Assembly (NCBI GenBank): GCA_001780275.1
Contig: MFGB01000005.1
Coordinates: 1 to 43,977 of the forward strand
Source: Candidatus Falkowbacteria bacterium RIFOXYA2_FULL_47_19
Lineage (GTDB): Bacteria; Patescibacteriota; Patescibacteriia; Patescibacteriales; UBA12075
DNA: 43,977 bases
Direction of reading: 5' to 3'
Made by a program: the position numbers and the translations under genes. The notes under the pieces are model-generated. The model searched no databases and had not been told where the DNA came from. It saw only the letters and a list, made by a program, of their open reading frames with translations. Positions 25,826-34,686 of the stretch are shown piece by piece (position 1 is the stretch's first letter; the number at the start of each line of letters is the position of its first letter).

Positions 25826-27547
25826 TTATTCTTTGGTAACCCGCATGATCTCTTCGATCGTGGTAATGCCGTTTTTCGCTTTGATGAATCCGTCTTCAAC
25901 CATGGTTATCATCCCGCCCTTGATCGCCTGGGTGTTTATTTCGCGGGCACTGGCGCCTTTTAAAATCAAGGACGCGATATCGGCGTTGTTCTCCATTACC
26001 TCGTAAATTCCGATGCGCCCCTTATAGCCGGTATTGTTGCAGCGTTTACAGCCCTTGCCCCGGTAAAAAAGCAGGGAACCGAGGCCCTTTTTTGCGTCCA
26101 GGATACTTTTTTCTTTTTCCATGGTCTTAAGGATATTTTCCATGTTCATTTGCTTTTCAAGCTCCCGGACGTTATCAGCGCTTAAATTAAAACTCTGAAT
26201 GCAATTAGGGCATATCTTCCTGACAAGCCGCTGAGCGATAATAATATTGACCGTCGTGGATATCAAAAAGGCCGGCACGCCCATTTCCGAGAGACGGGGC
26301 ATGGTTGTAGCCGCGTCATTGGTGTGTATAGTGGTTAAAACCAGGTGGCCGGTCATGGCGGCGTGGATGGCGATCTCGGCGGTTTCCTGGTCGCGGATCT
26401 CGCCGACCATGATAATATCCGGATCCTGCCTCAGAAAGGCGCGTAGCCCGGAAGCGAAAGTATAGCCGATCTTGGAGTTGGTTTGCGATTGGTTTATATG
26501 GGGCATGCGGTATTCGATTGGGTCTTCGATGGTTGAGATGTTGACCTCCGGCTTATTAAGAATATTCAGGACAGTATATAAAGTGGTGGTTTTGCCGCTT
26601 CCGGTAGGACCCGTGACGAATATGATCCCGTGCGGTTTGTCTATGTTGCTTTTAAGGACACCCAAGGGGCCGGATTGAAGCCCCAGCTGCTCCAGGGAAA
26701 GGACCTGAGCGCTTTCCTTTAGCAGACGAAGGACGATTTTTTCGCCGTCGAAGGTGGGAATAATGGAAACGCGAAAGGAAACCTTGTATTCTTCGTTGGC
26801 GATCTTGAAGCGGCCGTCCTGGGGCAGGCGATGTTCGTCAACTTTCAGGTTGGCCAATATTTTTATCCTGGCGACTATGCCCGACTGGACGGTTTTGGGG
26901 AGTACCATTACCCGGTGCATGATGCCGTCAATGCGATATCGGACCAAAACATTCTTTTCCTCCGGCTCGATATGGATATCGCTGGCCCCTTCGATGATAG
27001 AGTATTCAAGAAGGGTATCGACGATTCTCACAACCGGCAGATCTTCAGCCAACTGCTTAAGATTTTTCCCTTCTTTGGCGGTTTTATCCGCCGACAAATA
27101 ATCAAATTCGGCTTTTAAGCTTTTATGGTATTGCTTTAAGGCGTCTTTGATGTTTTCCGGCGTCGTCAGGTGGATTTTTAAGGTTAGGCCTGTCTTTTTT
27201 TTCAGGAATTCTAAAATGTCGAGGGCGTCCGGATTAATGACGGCCAACTTCAATTCCTTGTCGTTGGAATCAAAAGCGATGATCTTGTGGGTAACGGCGA
27301 TCGGTTCCGGGATGGAGAACAGCACGTCTTTACGGATTGTTTGGTTTTTTAGATCAATAAAGGGGATTTTATAATAATTGGCGGCGTTCTCGAACAGGGC
27401 GACGGGGGAAATAATCTTTTTTTCGGTCAGATAATCGGCGGTATCCATATTGGCCGCCTCGGCTTCATGCTGGTATTTATCGTAATCGGCCGCTGTTAAA
27501 ACCTCGGTTTTTATCAGGATATCCTTTAATTTGGCGTTGGAAAACAT
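25826..27547 (-). CDS. pilB: Type IV pilus extension ATPase PilB (GspE family)
   Basis: The 573-residue length is typical. An N-terminal MshEN/T2SSE_N domain (about 1-150) is followed by the secretion ATPase: Walker A GPTGSGKTTT with Gly313 and Lys319, Asp box (TTLYTVLN, STIEDPIEYR), Walker B (IMVGEIRDQETAEIA) and His box (AAMTGHLVLTTIHTND). The zinc-binding CPNC ... CKRCNNTGYKGR near the C terminus is intact; it marks extension ATPases and is absent from PilT. PilB hydrolyses ATP to drive pilin polymerisation through PilC. It is the first gene of the leftward operon and has its own promoter. No pilT is found here. Confidence 0.97.
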   Translation of the reverse strand: MFSNAKLKDILIKTEVLTAADYDKYQHEAEAANMDTADYLTEKKIISPVALFENAANYYKIPFIDLKNQTIRKDVLFSIPEPIAVTHKIIAFDSNDKELKLAVINPDALDILEFLKKKTGLTLKIHLTTPENIKDALKQYHKSLKAEFDYLSADKTAKEGKNLKQLAEDLPVVRIVDTLLEYSIIEGASDIHIEPEEKNVLVRYRIDGIMHRVMVLPKTVQSGIVARIKILANLKVDEHRLPQDGRFKIANEEYKVSFRVSIIPTFDGEKIVLRLLKESAQVLSLEQLGLQSGPLGVLKSNIDKPHGIIFVTGPTGSGKTTTLYTVLNILNKPEVNISTIEDPIEYRMPHINQSQTNSKIGYTFASGLRAFLRQDPDIIMVGEIRDQETAEIAIHAAMTGHLVLTTIHTNDAATTMPRLSEMGVPAFLISTTVNIIIAQRLVRKICPNCIQSFNLSADNVRELEKQMNMENILKTMEKEKSILDAKKGLGSLLFYRGKGCKRCNNTGYKGRIGIYEVMENNADIASLILKGASAREINTQAIKGGMITMVEDGFIKAKNGITTIEEIMRVTKE

Positions 27548-27654
27548 ATTTTAAAAATTAACATAAAACAGACGACAGAATTTTTTATAGCATCTTCGCC
27601 CGTTCTTTGATTCTTTGATATCGATTAAAATTTTGTATGCACATTACTCTTTTT

Positions 27655-27684
27655 ATTATAACACAAAACAGCTATCATTGAAAA
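27655..27684 (-). promoter_or_regulatory. Promoter of the pilus operon
   Basis: On the minus strand TTTTCA (27684-27679), an 18-base spacer and TATAAT (27660-27655) with TGT just upstream. The expected start is near 27647, giving pilB a leader of about 100 bases with no clear Shine-Dalgarno site. It is divergent from the promoter of the gene at 27762. Confidence 0.55.
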
Positions 27685-27718
27685 GCGAATATTGGACACG
27701 TTAAAATCGTTTCTGACA

Positions 27719-27747
27719 TTAACAATGTTGCGTAAATGTGGTAAAGT
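27719..27747 (+). promoter_or_regulatory. Candidate promoter of small membrane gene and mraY cluster
   Basis: TTAACA (27719-27724), a 17-base spacer and TAAAGT (27742-27747) preceded by TGG. The expected start is near 27754, only about eight bases before the ATG at 27762. The -10 is a weak match, so confidence is moderate. Confidence 0.45.
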
Positions 27748-27761
27748 TATAACAGGGCGAT

Positions 27762-28181
27762 ATGAAATACAAAATATTCAGTTTATTTTACGGTCAGGAG
27801 CATCTTCTTTCCGGCATGAAGGATAATTTTTTACGTTCTTTTTATTATCGGCACGTAAAAATATATTCTTTCGTTTTGCTGGCCGTTAACGCGATCATCT
27901 GGGTCATCGCGCGTTTTATCGGTTCTAATATCGATACCGACCAGATAGCCTTGCATTATAACGTGGATTTCGGAATCGATTATTACGGCGATACCGAAAA
28001 AATATACATAATTCCCGTGCTGGGGCTTATTATTATTGTTGTTAATTTTTTCCTGTACGCGAACCTAAGCCTGCGCAAGGACCGTAAATTTATTTCCCAC
28101 ATATTATTGGCCGCGGCCGGAATCGCCAATATTATATTATTAGCGGCCATCGTGTCGATCTATCTGGTAAACTTCAGGTAA
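27762..28181 (+). CDS. Small three-helix membrane protein, possibly DUF1648-like
   Basis: A 139-residue protein with membrane segments at about residues 36-55, 82-103 and 109-136. Between the first two, IALHYNVDFGIDYYGD resembles the P-x-H-y-N-x-x-G-x-x-D-x-x-G pattern of DUF1648 proteins, but the match is partial. It lies between the divergent pilus promoter and mraY, in the direction of mraY, 123 bases ahead of it. The function is unknown. Confidence 0.6.
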   Translation: MKYKIFSLFYGQEHLLSGMKDNFLRSFYYRHVKIYSFVLLAVNAIIWVIARFIGSNIDTDQIALHYNVDFGIDYYGDTEKIYIIPVLGLIIIVVNFFLYANLSLRKDRKFISHILLAAAGIANIILLAAIVSIYLVNFR

Positions 28182-28304
28182 TTCCGGCCGAAGGAGCCGC
28201 TTGCGCCCGCGTACGGCTTTTATTGATATTAACATAATTAGTGGATTTTATGCGCGTTTGCCCAGGCTGCGCGGATATCCGCGGATAATTATCGAACTAA
28301 AACT
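28182..28304 (+). other. Leader region of mraY with 12-bp palindrome
   Basis: These 123 bases carry the perfect palindrome GCGGATATCCGC (28271-28282), 22 bases before the mraY ATG. It could be an operator or a small hairpin that controls start-site access. No convincing -10/-35 pair was found, so mraY may be read from the promoter near 27742. Confidence 0.35.
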
Positions 28305-29354
28305 ATGCAGGATTTTTACATCATTAAGATCCTTTTTTTTACCACCATGGCGTTTGTTTTTACTATCGCCTGGACGCCGTTTCTCACTCATTTTCTGTAT
28401 AAATACAAGCTCGGCAAACAGATCAGGGATGACGGCACGACGCCTCTTTTCAGTAAGTTGCACGCCCATAAAGCCGGTACGCCGACAATGGGAGGGCTCT
28501 TGGTCTGGGTAACGACCTTAATTTTCAGCCTGGCATTTTTCTATCTGGCTAAATTTTTTCCCTGGAGCATATTTCACGATCTTGATTTTTTATCGCGCCG
28601 GGAAACGCTTTTACCTTTGGGTTGCCTGGTATCCTCGGCTTTAGTGGGGCTTATTGATGATTATCTGGACGTAAGAAGGATGGGTTATAAAAAAAGAGGG
28701 ATAAAATTCAGCCACAAGCTCCTCATCTATACCTTTATCGCTCTTATCGGAGCCTGGTGGTTTTATTTTAAACTGGATTGGGATATTATCCATATCCCTT
28801 TCCTGGGCACGATCTATGTGGGCTGGGGTTATATATTATTCTTCGTTGCCATCGTGGTCGGAACGGCTTTCGCGGTCAATCAAACCGACGGGCTGGACGG
28901 GTTGGCGGGCGGGACCCTTTTGATCGCTTTCGCCGCTTACAGCGTGATCGCTTTTTCAACCGGCCGTTATGATCTGGCCGCGTTTTGTGGCGTCATCGTC
29001 GGCGCGCTTTTAGCTTTTCTGTGGTTCAATATTAATCCCGCCCGTTTTATAATGGGGGATACGGGTTCGATATCCTTGGGCGTTACCTTGGCTTTGGTGG
29101 CGCTTTATACCAATACAGCCTTCATCCTGCCGTTTTTAGGAGTTATTTTCGTGGTGGAGGCGGTTTCGACGGTTGTGCAGATACTCTCAAAAAAACTTCG
29201 CGCCGGAAAAAAAGTTTTCCGTTCGGCGCCGATCCATCACCATTTTGAAGCATTAGGTTGGCCGGAGCCGAAGATCGTCATGCGATTTTGGGTGATCGCG
29301 GGGGTGTTCGCGGTCATGGGACTGATCATATTTTTACTTGATAAAACTATTTAG
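28305..29354 (+). CDS. mraY: Phospho-N-acetylmuramoyl-pentapeptide transferase MraY
   Basis: A 349-residue polytopic protein with about ten membrane segments. Active-site Asp118-Asp119 (GLIDDYLDV), NQTDGLDGLAGG at 192-203 with Asp195 and Asp198, MGDTGS with Asp252, and the HHHF motif at 311-314 are all intact. MraY transfers phospho-MurNAc-pentapeptide to undecaprenyl phosphate to form lipid I on the cytoplasmic face. It is followed by ftsW and murG, as in classic division and wall clusters, but murE, murF and murD are not here. Confidence 0.97.
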   Translation: MQDFYIIKILFFTTMAFVFTIAWTPFLTHFLYKYKLGKQIRDDGTTPLFSKLHAHKAGTPTMGGLLVWVTTLIFSLAFFYLAKFFPWSIFHDLDFLSRRETLLPLGCLVSSALVGLIDDYLDVRRMGYKKRGIKFSHKLLIYTFIALIGAWWFYFKLDWDIIHIPFLGTIYVGWGYILFFVAIVVGTAFAVNQTDGLDGLAGGTLLIAFAAYSVIAFSTGRYDLAAFCGVIVGALLAFLWFNINPARFIMGDTGSISLGVTLALVALYTNTAFILPFLGVIFVVEAVSTVVQILSKKLRAGKKVFRSAPIHHHFEALGWPEPKIVMRFWVIAGVFAVMGLIIFLLDKTI

Positions 29355-29411
29355 GATTTTAGGCGCCAGGCCCCAGAGATTAGGATATTAGTCTGCTTAA
29401 TTAACCAATAA

Positions 29412-30560
29412 ATGTCAAAACTGAAAAGAAATCTCAAAAGGCTTTTGAGCTCCGGAAACACCGGACATGAACCGGATAAGAATTTGGTCGCGGTTATTTT
29501 TATTATACTTATTTTCGGCCTGATCTCGTTATCAAGCGCTTCTTCGGTGGTGGCTTACGCGAAATTCGGGGACGCTTATCATTATTTTAAAAACCAGCTC
29601 TTCGGCCTAGCGCTTGGATTGGGCGCGTTTTGGTTTTTTTCCCGGGTTGATTATCATTTATGGCGTAAATACGCTTTCGGTTTCTTAGTCTCTTCGATCG
29701 TCTTGCTGCTGCTTGTTTTTATTCCCGGTCTGGCCGCCGATTACGGCACGGCGTCCAGCTGGATAACCGTTTTCGGGCATTCGCTGCAACCCTCCGAGCT
29801 CGTAAAAATATCCTTTCTTCTTTACCTGGCCGCCTGGCTCGAAACCAGAAAAGAGGAGTTAGGGGACGTTTCCCGCGGTATAGGCCCCTTTCTGGTGGTT
29901 TTGGGGATCATTACCTTTTTAATGATAAAACAGCCCGATATCGGCACGCTGTCGATCATAGCGATTACCTCGTTGATCGTTTATTTCGTCGGCGGGGGCC
30001 AATTAAAGCATATATTGCTGATTTTCCTGATCGGCGCTGTCGGTTTCGCCGTAATGGTGCAGCTTCGGCCATATCAATTGCAGCGTTTCCAGTGCATGCT
30101 GGATCCCGGTTTTGATAAAGCTAAAACCTGCTATCAGGTCAACCAATCACTGATCGCGGTCGGTTCGGGCGGTGTTTTCGGCCGGGGGTTGGGCGAGTCG
30201 CGGCAGAAATTCATGTACCTGCCGGAGATCCAGGGTGATTCTATTTTTGCGGTTATCGCCGAGGAAACCGGATTGATAGTAAGCTCTCTTTTTATAGCCT
30301 GTTATTTATATTTTTTTTATCGCGGTTTACTTGTCGCCCGGTCCGCGCCCGACGATTTCGGACGGATCCTGGCAATCGGCATAGTGAGCTGGATCGTTAT
30401 TCAGGCGCTTATCAATATCGGCGGGATAGTGAATCTTATGCCTATGACCGGCGTACCCTTGCCCCTGGTAAGCTACGGCGGCTCGGCCCTCCTGGCGGCC
30501 TTGGCGGCCTGCGGGATACTGGTTAACATATCCAAGCAAACCAAAAACCGTAACATGTAA
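29412..30560 (+). CDS. ftsW: SEDS family peptidoglycan glycosyltransferase FtsW
   Basis: A 382-residue polytopic protein of the FtsW/RodA/SpoVE family. Conserved stretches are LISLSSASSVVAY near residue 37, QPSELVKISFLLYLAAW near 127, KQPDIGT near 178, FGRGLGESRQKFMYLPEIQGD near 255 and TGVPLPLVSYGGSALLA near 350. I call it FtsW rather than RodA because it lies between mraY and murG. With a class B PBP, not in this window, it polymerises lipid II at the septum. It is ten bases from murG. Confidence 0.92.
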   Translation: MSKLKRNLKRLLSSGNTGHEPDKNLVAVIFIILIFGLISLSSASSVVAYAKFGDAYHYFKNQLFGLALGLGAFWFFSRVDYHLWRKYAFGFLVSSIVLLLLVFIPGLAADYGTASSWITVFGHSLQPSELVKISFLLYLAAWLETRKEELGDVSRGIGPFLVVLGIITFLMIKQPDIGTLSIIAITSLIVYFVGGGQLKHILLIFLIGAVGFAVMVQLRPYQLQRFQCMLDPGFDKAKTCYQVNQSLIAVGSGGVFGRGLGESRQKFMYLPEIQGDSIFAVIAEETGLIVSSLFIACYLYFFYRGLLVARSAPDDFGRILAIGIVSWIVIQALINIGGIVNLMPMTGVPLPLVSYGGSALLAALAACGILVNISKQTKNRNM

Positions 30561-30570
30561 TTATAAAAAT

Positions 30571-31695
30571 ATGCCAAACAGGAAACGAAGGATAATTTTT
30601 AGCGGCGGCGGTACCGGGGGATCGGTAACGCCTCTTTTGGCGATCGCTGAAGAGCTCAGAGAACGGGAGATCGGAGGCAATGCAGCCTCGAGTTATGAAT
30701 TTTTGTGGCTGGGCACGAAAAAGGGGCCGGAAAAAACCATGGTGGAGCCGGTTGGCATCGAATTCAGGGCGATCGCGAGCGGCAAATTGCGGCGTTATTT
30801 CAGTTGGAAGAATTTTATCGACCCGTTTTTCGTGGGCTGGGGCTTTTTGCAATCACTTTTCATATTAGCGCGCTGGCGGCCGGATCTCATAATCGCCGCC
30901 GGCGGATTCGTCTGCGCGCCGGTGGTTTGGGCGACGTATTTCCTCCGGATCCCGGTCATAATCCACCAGCAGGATGCCCGGCCGGGCATGGCCAATAAGC
31001 TTATGGCTCCGTTCGCGCGGGTCGTTACGGTCACCCTGGAAACATCGCTTGAAGACTATGGAAAAAAAGCCGTCTGGATAGGGAATCCGGTGCGCCGGGA
31101 GATAATCCGCTCCAAATACGGAGTGCATGATACGGCCAAGAAATTTACCTTGAGCGAGGACCTGCCCGTGATCCTGGTTTTAGGCGGCGGTACCGGCGCC
31201 GCAGCCATCAACCGTCTGGTCGAGGCCAATATCGAAAAACTGATCGCCTTCGCGCAGGTGATCCATCTGACAGGACCGGGCAAATCGCAGGTTTTATGGA
31301 AAGTTGACGAGAGGTTCGCCAGGCATTACAGGCGTTTCGAGTTTTTAAGCGTCGAAAGGATGGCCATGGCCTACGCGGTCGCCGATATCGTTGTTTCCCG
31401 CTGTGGCATGGGCGTCCTGACAGAACTTTCGTATTTAGGGAAGGCTTCGATCCTGATCCCGATGCCGGATTCGCATCAGGAAGACAATGCCCGGGTCTTT
31501 GCGGAAAAAGAAGCGGCGATCGCGCTTGATCAAAACGGGCTTACCGGCGAAATACTCCTCGCGAACATTAGAAAACTGCTCCTATACGCTGATCAGCGCG
31601 ATAGATTGCGCAACAATATCCGGCAGGTGATAAAGAGGGGGGCGAACGAGAAGATGGTTGAGATAATCGAAGGGATTTTAGTGGATAACCCGTAG
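30571..31695 (+). CDS. murG: UDP-GlcNAc:lipid I N-acetylglucosaminyltransferase MurG
   Basis: A 374-residue GT28 enzyme. It opens with the glycine-rich FSGGGTGGSVTPLLAIAEEL, has PVIIHQQDARPGMANKLMA (IHEQN-type segment with Glu and Asn changed to Gln and Asp), GNPVRREI, a donor-domain loop VLGGGTGAAAINRLV, and CGMGVLTELSYLGKASILIP followed by HQEDNA. MurG adds GlcNAc to lipid I to give lipid II at the inner face of the membrane. A weak hairpin (ACCCGT/ACGGGT) overlaps the stop but has only a short T run. Confidence 0.94.
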   Translation: MPNRKRRIIFSGGGTGGSVTPLLAIAEELREREIGGNAASSYEFLWLGTKKGPEKTMVEPVGIEFRAIASGKLRRYFSWKNFIDPFFVGWGFLQSLFILARWRPDLIIAAGGFVCAPVVWATYFLRIPVIIHQQDARPGMANKLMAPFARVVTVTLETSLEDYGKKAVWIGNPVRREIIRSKYGVHDTAKKFTLSEDLPVILVLGGGTGAAAINRLVEANIEKLIAFAQVIHLTGPGKSQVLWKVDERFARHYRRFEFLSVERMAMAYAVADIVVSRCGMGVLTELSYLGKASILIPMPDSHQEDNARVFAEKEAAIALDQNGLTGEILLANIRKLLLYADQRDRLRNNIRQVIKRGANEKMVEIIEGILVDNP

Positions 31696-31753
31696 AGACG
31701 GGTATTTTAAGTTTCAATTAAATTTAATGTTAGCGAAAAAATAACAAAAAGAA

Positions 31754-33079
31754 ATGCGTGAAAATAGCCTCATGATCAAGGCCAAATATGTTTTACCGAT
31801 GGACGAAAAACTGTCCGTTATCAGGGACGGCCTGGTTGTAATCGAAAAAAATAAGATCTTGGCGGTCGGGACGGAGATCGAGCTCGGGGATAAATATGTG
31901 GCTGAAGAGACCGTAGATACCGGAAACAGCATTCTTATTCCCGGTCTTATAAACACCCATACGCACGCGGCTATGTCTTATTTCAGGGGTTTGGCCGACG
32001 ATCTGCCTTTAGACGATTGGCTCACGAAGCATATCTGGCCGGCGGAAGCGAAATTCGTTAACGCGGATTTTGTCCGGCGGTCTTCGGAGCTGGCGATACT
32101 TGAGATGATAAAATCCGGCATTACCTGCTTTAACGACATGTATTTTTTCGCGCGTGAGACCGCTGAAACGGCTAAGAAAACGGGCATAAGATGCGTGCTG
32201 GGCGAAGGGATAATCGGCTTTCCCACGAACCGGTGCAAAAATCACGAAGAAGCCTTGGACGAGACGGGAAAAATGCGCGCGGATTATAAAGATGAGGAGT
32301 TGGTAAGCATTGCCTTAAACCCGCACTCGATCTATGCATGCGGCCGGGAAATACTCTCCGCCGTCAAGGCTATAGCCGATAAACTCGATCTGCCCATACA
32401 TATGCACGTTTCCGAAACAAAAAAAGAAGCCGACGACTGCCGGGAGAAACACGGGAAATCGCCGGTGGAATATTTGGACAGTTTCGGATTTTTATCTTCC
32501 CGCGTGATCGCGGCCCATAGCGTCTGGCTTGGCGAAAACGACCTGGATATTTATAAAGAGAGGGGAGTAAAGGTCAGCCATGATCCGGTAAGCAACATGA
32601 AATTGGCTTCCGGCACGGCGCCGATCTCGGCCATGCTTAAGCGGGGGATAACCGTCGGGTTGGGAACGGACGGCGCGGCCAGCAACAATACTTTGGATAT
32701 GTTCTCGGAGATGAGAACCTGCGCTCTGCTTCATAAAATAAATAACATGGACCCGACTGTCTTGAGCGCGCGGGAGATCGTAAAAATGGCCACGATAGAC
32801 GCGGCTAGGGTCTTGGGGATAGACGGCAAAATCGGTTCTCTTGAGACGGGCAAGCGTGCCGACCTTATTACCGTCAATCTCGACAAGCCCCATTTAACGC
32901 CGCTTTACGATCCTTATTCGCATTTGATTTACTGCGCTAATTCCTCCGATGTGGACAATGTTATTATTAATGGTAAAATAATCATGAGGAACCGGGTCGT
33001 AAAGACCATGGACGAAGAGAGGATTTTAAAAGAGGTTAATGAATTTCAGTCTCATTTTCCCGCAAATCTACAAATCTAA
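31754..33079 (+). CDS. mtaD: MtaD-type amidohydrolase (5'-methylthioadenosine/S-adenosylhomocysteine deaminase family)
   Basis: A 441-residue metal-dependent amidohydrolase. Metal ligands are His69-x-His71 (NTHTHAAM), His in MHVSET, His in AAHSVW and Asp in GTDGAASNN. The stretch YFRGLADDLPLDDWL and HIWPAEAKF is the hallmark of MtaD/SAH deaminases, which remove the amino group from adenine nucleoside derivatives. C-terminal KIGSLETGKRADLITVNL fits the small beta domain. It could salvage methylation by-products. It sits between murG and murC in the same direction, an unusual place. The ATG at 31772 is an alternative start. Its last codons lie inside a long inverted repeat. Confidence 0.88.
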   Translation: MRENSLMIKAKYVLPMDEKLSVIRDGLVVIEKNKILAVGTEIELGDKYVAEETVDTGNSILIPGLINTHTHAAMSYFRGLADDLPLDDWLTKHIWPAEAKFVNADFVRRSSELAILEMIKSGITCFNDMYFFARETAETAKKTGIRCVLGEGIIGFPTNRCKNHEEALDETGKMRADYKDEELVSIALNPHSIYACGREILSAVKAIADKLDLPIHMHVSETKKEADDCREKHGKSPVEYLDSFGFLSSRVIAAHSVWLGENDLDIYKERGVKVSHDPVSNMKLASGTAPISAMLKRGITVGLGTDGAASNNTLDMFSEMRTCALLHKINNMDPTVLSAREIVKMATIDAARVLGIDGKIGSLETGKRADLITVNLDKPHLTPLYDPYSHLIYCANSSDVDNVIINGKIIMRNRVVKTMDEERILKEVNEFQSHFPANLQI

Positions 33080-33151
33080 TACAAATTTACAAATACGAAA
33101 ACCACGTATTTTTAATGGTATTCGTAGATTTGTATTAGATTTGTAAATTCG
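33064..33151. repeat. Long imperfect inverted repeat overlapping the deaminase stop codon
   Basis: Arms of about 30 bases, near 33065-33096 and 33117-33149, are complementary with about three mismatches (core TACAAATCTAATACAAAT). The loop of about 20 bases contains a second small stem (AAATACG/CGTATTT). The left arm contains the stop codon of the upstream gene, so the repeat supplies the last coding residues. It could be a terminator-like or mRNA-stabilising hairpin or a copy of a dispersed palindromic repeat. Confidence 0.8.
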
Positions 33152-33180
33152 TGGGTAGCGCGTCGTAAAAAGGATAAAAT

Positions 33181-34587
33181 ATGTCAACTCAACATAAGAA
33201 AATCCATATCATCGGCATCGAGGGCGCGGGGACGTCGGCTTTGGCGCGGATGTATAATAAGCTGGGACATGCCGTTTCCGGCTCGGACGAAGGCGATCAT
33301 TTTTATTATGATCTCCTGAAAGACGAAGGAATGGAAGTATCCCATGAATTCAGCGCGGGCAATATCCCTAAGAACGCCGATTTAATAGTATATTCCAGCG
33401 CTTTTAAGCCGGAAACGAACGAAGAACTTAAAGCCGCCCTGGAAAGCAACAAAAAGGTCCTGACTTACGCCGAGGCCCTGGGGAGCCTCATGAACGAAAA
33501 ATACGGAATCGCGGTTTGCGGTTCGCACGGCAAAACCACGACTACCGCCTGGCTCGCTTTCGTTATGGAAAGATCAGGTTTGTCGCCCTCTGCCATAATT
33601 GGCGCGAAAGTGCCGCAGTTAGGCGGCAGTTCTTTGGCGGGGTATTCGGATTATTTCGTTATCGAAGCGGACGAATACCAGAATAAATTCAAGTTCTATA
33701 ATCCGAAAGCCGTACTTCTCAATAATATCGATTACGACCATCCGGATTTTTTTCCGACTCCCGAAGATTACGAAAAAGCATTCATCGAATTCATAAAAAG
33801 AATACCAACCAAAGGATTTCTGATCGCTAACTACGACGACCCGATAATCAGGAAGACGGCTTACGTCAACTGCCGCGGACGCGTGATCACTTACGGCATA
33901 ACAGCCGCGGCCGATTACGTGGCTTACGACATAAGGCGGAACGAAGGGGGCAAGCAATATTTCCGGGTAAAACTCGGGTCGGACGGCCTGGCCGCTGATG
34001 AAGAAGAGGACGCAGCGCCCGGTGAATTAGGGGAATTTTCCATCAAGCTGTCCGGGCGGCACAATATTTTAAACGCCCTGGCCGTAATCGCCGCTTCCAT
34101 CGAACTTAACATCGACCTGGTAAAGATCAGGACGTATCTCGAGGAATTTGCGGGCACTAACCGGCGGATGGAGATAATGGGAAAATTCCGGGGCGCGGTC
34201 ATTATCGACGATTACGCCCATCATCCGGCCGAGATCAGGGCCACTCTGGCCGGAGCGCGGGAAGTTTATCGTAACAAAAGACTGATCGTAGTTTTCCATC
34301 CCCATACGTTCACCCGCACCAAGGCGTTACTCGACGATTTCGCCGGCAGTTTCGGCGCCGCCGACGAAGTCGTAATACTGGATATCTTCGGGTCGGCCCG
34401 GGAAAAGCAAGGCGGCGTCCACTCGCTCGATCTTGTGAAAAAGATAAGATCGTCTCCAGCCAAGCATATTCCCACGTTGGAAGAATGCGAAAAATATTTG
34501 CGCGAAAATATCGGCGCCGGTGACGCGGTAATACTCATGGGAGCGGGGGATGTTTATAAGATAGGGGAGAAACTGATAAATTCTTAA
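33181..34587 (+). CDS. murC: UDP-N-acetylmuramate--alanine ligase MurC (Mpl-like features)
   Basis: A 468-residue Mur ligase with all three domains: N-terminal HIIGIEGAGTSALARMY, ATP-binding CGSHGKTTTTA (Gly114, Lys118), central EADEYQNKF at 162-170, NNIDYDHPDFF, then RHNILNALAV, DDYAHHPAEIRATL and VVFHPHTFTRTKALLDDF. MurC adds L-Ala to UDP-MurNAc. The motif EADEY with LNN-x-x-x-DH resembles the recycling ligase Mpl more than the usual MurC EADESD, whereas the C-terminal domain reads as MurC. Being next to murB and with no other murC in the window, MurC is the more likely role. An A-G-G-A lies nine bases before the ATG. Confidence 0.85.
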   Translation: MSTQHKKIHIIGIEGAGTSALARMYNKLGHAVSGSDEGDHFYYDLLKDEGMEVSHEFSAGNIPKNADLIVYSSAFKPETNEELKAALESNKKVLTYAEALGSLMNEKYGIAVCGSHGKTTTTAWLAFVMERSGLSPSAIIGAKVPQLGGSSLAGYSDYFVIEADEYQNKFKFYNPKAVLLNNIDYDHPDFFPTPEDYEKAFIEFIKRIPTKGFLIANYDDPIIRKTAYVNCRGRVITYGITAAADYVAYDIRRNEGGKQYFRVKLGSDGLAADEEEDAAPGELGEFSIKLSGRHNILNALAVIAASIELNIDLVKIRTYLEEFAGTNRRMEIMGKFRGAVIIDDYAHHPAEIRATLAGAREVYRNKRLIVVFHPHTFTRTKALLDDFAGSFGAADEVVILDIFGSAREKQGGVHSLDLVKKIRSSPAKHIPTLEECEKYLRENIGAGDAVILMGAGDVYKIGEKLINS

Positions 34588-34686
34588 TTTTATAATTATG
34601 TAATTTTTTAGATAATTTTAAATTCAAATGTAAGTTAAACAATGTTTAAAAAATAAAATATATTTAAAGGTTAATTAAATTATAGA

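Noticed and set aside
31687..31707. Terminator hairpin at the murG stop codon
   Set aside because: The stem is only six base pairs with a weak T run, and the gene order suggests read-through.
33064..33151. Intrinsic terminator after the deaminase
   Set aside because: The stem is long but AT-rich, and there is no T run after the right arm; murC begins 30 bases later, so I list it as a repeat.
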